Assembly: GCF_000716595.1 (NCBI RefSeq)
Contig: NZ_JNXC01000056.1
Span: forward strand, 1 to 17,370
Reading direction: 5' to 3'
DNA length: 17,370 nt
DNA from: Saccharothrix sp. NRRL B-16314
GTDB lineage: Bacteria; Actinomycetota; Actinomycetes; Mycobacteriales; Pseudonocardiaceae
This document shows, piece by piece, positions 15,156 to 17,370 of the stretch. Below the pieces are notes generated by a model. That model was not told where the DNA came from. It did not search any database and saw nothing but the letters and a program-made list of their open reading frames with translations. The first letter of the stretch is position 1. Every line of letters starts with the position of its first letter. The position numbers and the translations under genes were made by a program.

Positions 15156-15504
15156 ATGGAGACCGTCGTCCTCCGAACCCGGCTCAAGCCCGGCCGGGAA
15201 CTCGACTACGAAGCCGCACACCGAGTCCTCCCCGACGACCTCCGCGACGACCTCGTCCAGCGCGGAATCGTCGACTGGATGATCTGGCGCGACGGCGTGG
15301 ACCTCGTCCACGTCATCACAGTCACGCCATCGTTCGAGGCGTACCGCTCGAACGTCCCCAACCCGGAACTGGGCCGCCGCCACAGGGACCGGATGAGCGA
15401 GTACCTCGATCCCGCACCGGCCTCGACCCCCCCACCTGATCTGGCAGCTCGCGAACGACCTACAGGGGTCTGCGGGGAGTCGGAACCCCGCACAGGGGTG
15501 CTGA
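15156..15504 (+). pseudogene. RhaM-type L-rhamnose/L-fucose mutarotase, frameshifted near its C-terminus
   Basis: ATG 15156 has AGGAG six bases upstream. The protein VVLRTRLKPGRELDYEAAH matches the mutarotase family, with Y18 and H22 at the positions of the catalytic pair in E. coli RhaM, then IWRDG (43-47) and RRHRDRMSEYLD (74-85). The family ends with a short hydrophobic strand; here HLIWQL occurs in the +1 frame just after a run of seven Cs (15426-15433 region). With six Cs the frame would read on into HLIWQL and stop at TGA 15502-15504. With seven it runs into unrelated sequence and joins the truncated AraC-type gene downstream. This is either a real mutation or a sequencing error. The enzyme interconverts sugar anomers, feeding the C1 dehydrogenase. 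Confidence 0.7.
15471..15492 (+). terminator. Hairpin near the mutarotase 3' end
   Basis: TGCGGGG (15471-15477) and CCCCGCA (15486-15492) form a perfect 7-bp stem with an 8-base loop, just after the expected mutarotase C-terminus. No T-run is present. Confidence 0.4.
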
Positions 15505-15553
15505 GCTGCGACGACAACCTCCTCCTGCGCGGACTGGGCCGAAACAGGCGCAC

Positions 15554-15600
15554 GAGAAGCCCGCTGACCAGCACTTCTAACCACATCGAGCGGGCTTCTC
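15554..15600. repeat. Perfect 12-bp inverted repeat with 23-base loop
   Basis: GAGAAGCCCGCT (15554-15565) and AGCGGGCTTCTC (15589-15600) are exact reverse complements. The element lies between the mutarotase and the truncated regulator. It could be a bidirectional terminator or the end of a vanished mobile element. A TGA in the +1 frame overlaps the left arm. Confidence 0.7.
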
Positions 15601-15659
15601 CAGACCGTCGCGACGACGGGCTCCGACCCGCCGACCCCTTGACCCCGGAGTCGGCTGGA

Positions 15660-16448
15660 GCCTGGCCTGACGGGCAGAATGTCGTGCCCTGCTGGTTCGA
15701 GGACGGTCGCGCCGCCGGTCCGGCCCTGCGGCGGACCTTGGCAAAAGCCCACCGTCGCGGCGCCACGATCGTCGGGCTGTGCCTGGGTGCCGTCGCGGAC
15801 GCGGGCCTGCTGTCACGGCGTACCGCGGTAACGCACTGGCAGGCCGTCGACATGCTCGCCGCCCGTCACCGCGACGTCGACGTGGACGCCTCCGTGCTGT
15901 ACATCGACCACGGCGACGTGCTGACCTCCGCGGGCACCGCCTCCGCGATCGACGCCTGCCTGCACCTGGTGCGCGGCAGGCTCGGTGCCGCGGCGGCCAA
16001 CCGGGTGGCCCGCAGCCTCGTCGTGGCCCCGCACCGCGAGGGCGGACAGGCGCAGTACATCGAACGCCCGCTGCCGGCGCAGTCTGCGAACGACCCGATC
16101 GCCGCCGTGCTCGAATGGGCGTTGCGGCACCTGGCGGAACCCCTGCCGGTCGAACGCCTCGCCGATGTCGCGCACCTGAGCCGACGCACCTTCATCCGGG
16201 CGTTCCAGGCCTCCACCGGGACCACCCCGGCGACGTGGATCAGGCGCCGGCGCCTCGACGAGGCCCGCCGGCTGCTGGAGTCCACGGACCTGCCGATCGA
16301 CCAAGTCGCTGCCACCTGCGGATTCGGCAGCACGGTCACCATGCGGCAGCGCTTCACCGCGGCCTTCGACACCTCGCCGTCGGAGTACCGCCGACGGTTC
16401 GACGCCCGCACCGCAGACGGCAGTGCCGGTCGCCATGGGCACCCCTGA
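15660..16448 (+). pseudogene. GlxA-type AraC-family regulator, 5'-truncated
   Basis: The visible part covers the later portion of the DJ-1/PfpI-like domain (VVPCWFEDGRAAGPALRR, GATIVGLCLGAVADAGLL, VLTSAGTASAIDACLHLVR, QAQYIE) and a full C-terminal AraC HTH (LPVERLADVAHLSRRTFIRA, LPIDQVAATCGFGSTVTMRQ, SPSEYRRRF). The normal N-terminal ~90 residues of GlxA-type regulators, starting with a short beta-strand and DGV motif, are missing. The expected GAFVLA-type segment is shortened to GAVADAG. The frame is joined upstream to mutarotase sequence through non-coding-looking DNA. A GTG at 15684 exists but lacks a clear ribosome binding site. The DNA-binding half is intact, so a truncated protein is conceivable, but decay is more likely. 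Confidence 0.7.
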
Positions 16449-16737
16449 CCCGTTGGCCGTCTTCTACCGATGATGCCCGCGACGAATCGGGAAGTGCGCG
16501 TGGTGCTACTCGTGCACGACGGCGTGACCTTTGCCGCGCAAGGTCAGCCACCGGTTGATCGGGGCGGCCCGACCTCGGCCACCGCGACATCGTGCTGATC
16601 AACCGGTCCGACGAGCTGGTCGCCGCAGACGCGGCCGGTCATCTCCCCGCGACCGAGCACCGGGGCCCGACACCGGTAGTTCGTCGATCGAACCGGCTCG
16701 ACTCGCCGTCGGCACAACCGGTCGACCCGGGGAGGTC
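16449..16737. other. Decayed coding sequence, no intact gene
   Basis: An ATG at 16473 opens a 41-aa frame to TGA 16598 beginning MPATNREVRVVLLVHDGV, which resembles the first beta-strand and DGV turn of a GlxA/DJ-1-type protein. In another frame DLGHRDIVLINRSDELVAAD looks protein-like. Frames change and no ribosome binding site is evident. This appears to be the wreck of one or two genes. Apart from the GlxA-like start I cannot name a family. Confidence 0.3.
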
Positions 16738-16935
16738 TCACCCATCCCAGCCCTCGTCGAACGGCACGCACGCGACCACCGCGGATGAGAACCGGCGATC
16801 GTGACGATCTCGCGGTCCCGAACTGCGCGACTTGCGCCGCGGTGTGGTCTTGCCGTTGAGCGTGGACCGCAGGACGTCGTCGACCACCTGCTCGCCGACC
16901 TCCCGCACCACCACGCCGGAGCGATTCGACAGCAT
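16738..16935 (-). CDS. Hypothetical 65-aa protein or decayed gene start
   Basis: ATG 16935 is preceded by GAGAGG about five bases upstream, and upstream of that is an AT-rich stretch with TACGTATAC that could hold a promoter. The first ~33 codons have strong G/C third positions (MLSNRSGVVVREVGEQVVDD), then codon choice loosens and the sequence becomes Arg/Ser-rich, ending CVPFDEGWDG. That pattern fits a real N-terminus followed by a frameshift, or a small unknown protein. I recognise no family, and no membrane segment or signal peptide is present. Confidence 0.35.
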   Translation of the reverse strand: MLSNRSGVVVREVGEQVVDDVLRSTLNGKTTPRRKSRSSGPRDRHDRRFSSAVVACVPFDEGWDG

Positions 16936-17108
16936 GGCGCCCTCTCGCTCAAGAAGTAGGCAAAAAATACGTATACGCAATCGTCCGAATGCCCGCCGAA
17001 CCGCTTCGCCAGTAGTCGCGGTGGTATTACGTGCAGGAATCCTCCGGGTTTCACCCCAAAAGTTCTGTTGCTACGCTCCAACTCGGGTTCAGGAGAACCT
17101 CGATCGGC

Positions 17109-17151
17109 AGTGGCCCCTCCCGCTTCAAGCCTCCTTGCACGAGGGGCCACT
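17109..17151. terminator. Hairpin upstream of the CebR-type operator
   Basis: AGTGGCCCCTC (17109-17119) and GAGGGGCCACT (17141-17151) form a perfect 11-bp stem with a 21-base loop; outer bases TCGGC (17104-17108) and GCCGA (17154-17158) could extend it. It could insulate the downstream promoter from upstream transcription. Confidence 0.5.
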
Positions 17152-17167
17152 TGGCCGACAAATTTCC

Positions 17168-17181
17168 TGGGAGCGCTCCCA
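17168..17181. promoter_or_regulatory. CebR-type operator
   Basis: TGGGAGCGCTCCCA is a perfect 14-bp palindrome identical to the known consensus of the LacI-family cellulose/cello-oligosaccharide repressor CebR of actinomycetes. It lies 44 bases upstream of a signal-peptide-encoding start, the usual arrangement for CebR-controlled secreted cellulases and glucanases. Confidence 0.8.
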
Positions 17182-17225
17182 GGTCGTAGTCCAGCCCTGA
17201 CCAATGACGCGAAGGGATCATCGAC

Positions 17226-17288
17226 GTGCGCTCTGCGTTTGTGGCCGCGCTACTCCTGGCGGCGTTGACACTGAGCTTCCCCCGGTAA
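17226..17288 (+). pseudogene. Start of a secreted-protein gene, cut off after its signal peptide
   Basis: GTG 17226 has AAGGGA eight bases upstream. It encodes MRSAFVAALLLAALTLSFPR and then TAA at 17286-17288. The first 17 residues are a convincing secretion-signal start, but there is no cleavage site or mature protein. Together with the CebR operator this looks like the 5' end of a secreted glycoside hydrolase gene whose body was displaced by the insertion sequence that follows. The break is probably near 17275-17290. Confidence 0.65.
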
Positions 17289-17370
17289 CTCGGTGGCTTT
17301 CCAGACATGGTCCGATAGGGGCCTGAAGGGAGTCGTCCGTGGCACCACCGAAGAAGTACCCTGACGAGCT
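17289..17370 (+). mobile_element. Left end of an IS3-family insertion sequence (partial)
   Basis: The element runs off the window. Its left boundary is not certain: it lies somewhere between the broken signal-peptide gene and the orfA start. No terminal inverted repeat can be confirmed without the right end. Confidence 0.55.
17339..17370 (+). CDS. IS3-family transposase orfA (3' partial)
   Basis: GTG 17339 follows AAGGGAG and encodes VAPPKKYPDEL before the window ends. The start [M]xxPKKYPDEL is characteristic of OrfA of actinobacterial IS3-family elements, whose HTH domain binds the element ends; OrfB, made by frameshifting, carries the DDE catalytic core. Only eleven residues are visible, so completeness cannot be judged. 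Confidence 0.65.
   Translation, partial: MAPPKKYPDE

Noticed and set aside
612..15499. Similar GGAACCCC-ACAGGGG strings near 612 and 15482
   Set aside because: Short, GC-rich and not extended by flanking identity; not enough to call a repeat or attachment site.
12166..15752. The 14-mer CCTTGGCAAAAGCC occurs near 12166 and near 15736
   Set aside because: One repeated 14-mer is about what chance gives in 17 kb, and the second copy lies inside regulator coding sequence.
15156..16448. A 430-aa mutarotase-AraC fusion protein
   Set aside because: The joining segment contains hairpins and no domain, and the mutarotase ending is out of frame after a C run; the fusion is best explained by a frameshift.
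1..17370. CRISPR arrays, tRNA or rRNA genes
   Set aside because: No regularly spaced repeats and no tRNA- or rRNA-like conserved segments were seen on either strand.

Overview
The window is GC-rich with strong G/C preference at third codon positions, GTG starts and short ATGA/GTGA overlaps. This points to an actinomycete, most likely a soil Pseudonocardiaceae-type genus; that placement is inference. The core is a carbohydrate-utilisation locus, bracketed by remnants of mobile elements and decaying genes.

Left edge (1-1155): the 3' end of a LuxR-type response regulator, a frameshifted transposase remnant, the orphan 3' end of an unknown minus-strand gene with a hairpin at its stop, and a wrecked second copy of an amidohydrolase (lactonase-type) gene.

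Minus-strand operon (10753 down to 1152): a sugar-binding lipoprotein, two ABC permeases, a 642-aa protein of unknown function, an RraA-like protein, an aldo/keto reductase, an amidohydrolase/lactonase, an SDR dehydrogenase and a fumarylacetoacetate-hydrolase-family enzyme. The first seven genes are joined by 1-4 base stop/start overlaps. The enzyme set matches the non-phosphorylative route for 6-deoxy sugars (L-fucose or L-rhamnose type): oxidation at C1, lactone opening, dehydration, second oxidation, cleavage to pyruvate plus lactate. The sugar-acid dehydratase is not in the window. The transporter has no ATPase gene here, as in many actinobacterial sugar transporters that share an MsiK-type ATPase.

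Plus strand (10953-15504): a divergent GntR/FCD regulator whose N-terminus looks like the bipartite DNA-binding part of an IS630/Tc1-mariner transposase; a large secreted beta-helix protein (GH141-like, so possibly an alpha-L-fucosidase) with two tandem C-terminal modules; and a RhaM-type sugar mutarotase frameshifted at a C run. The proposed logic is that the secreted enzyme releases a deoxy sugar or oligosaccharide, the ABC system imports it, the 642-aa protein may process it, and the dehydrogenase/lactonase/hydrolase enzymes degrade it under control of the fusion regulator.

Right edge (15505-17370): a strong inverted repeat, a 5'-truncated GlxA/AraC-type regulator, decayed sequence, a small orphan ORF, then a perfect CebR-type operator, ribosome binding site and signal-peptide start of a secreted-protein gene that is cut off, followed by the start of an IS3-family orfA that runs off the window.
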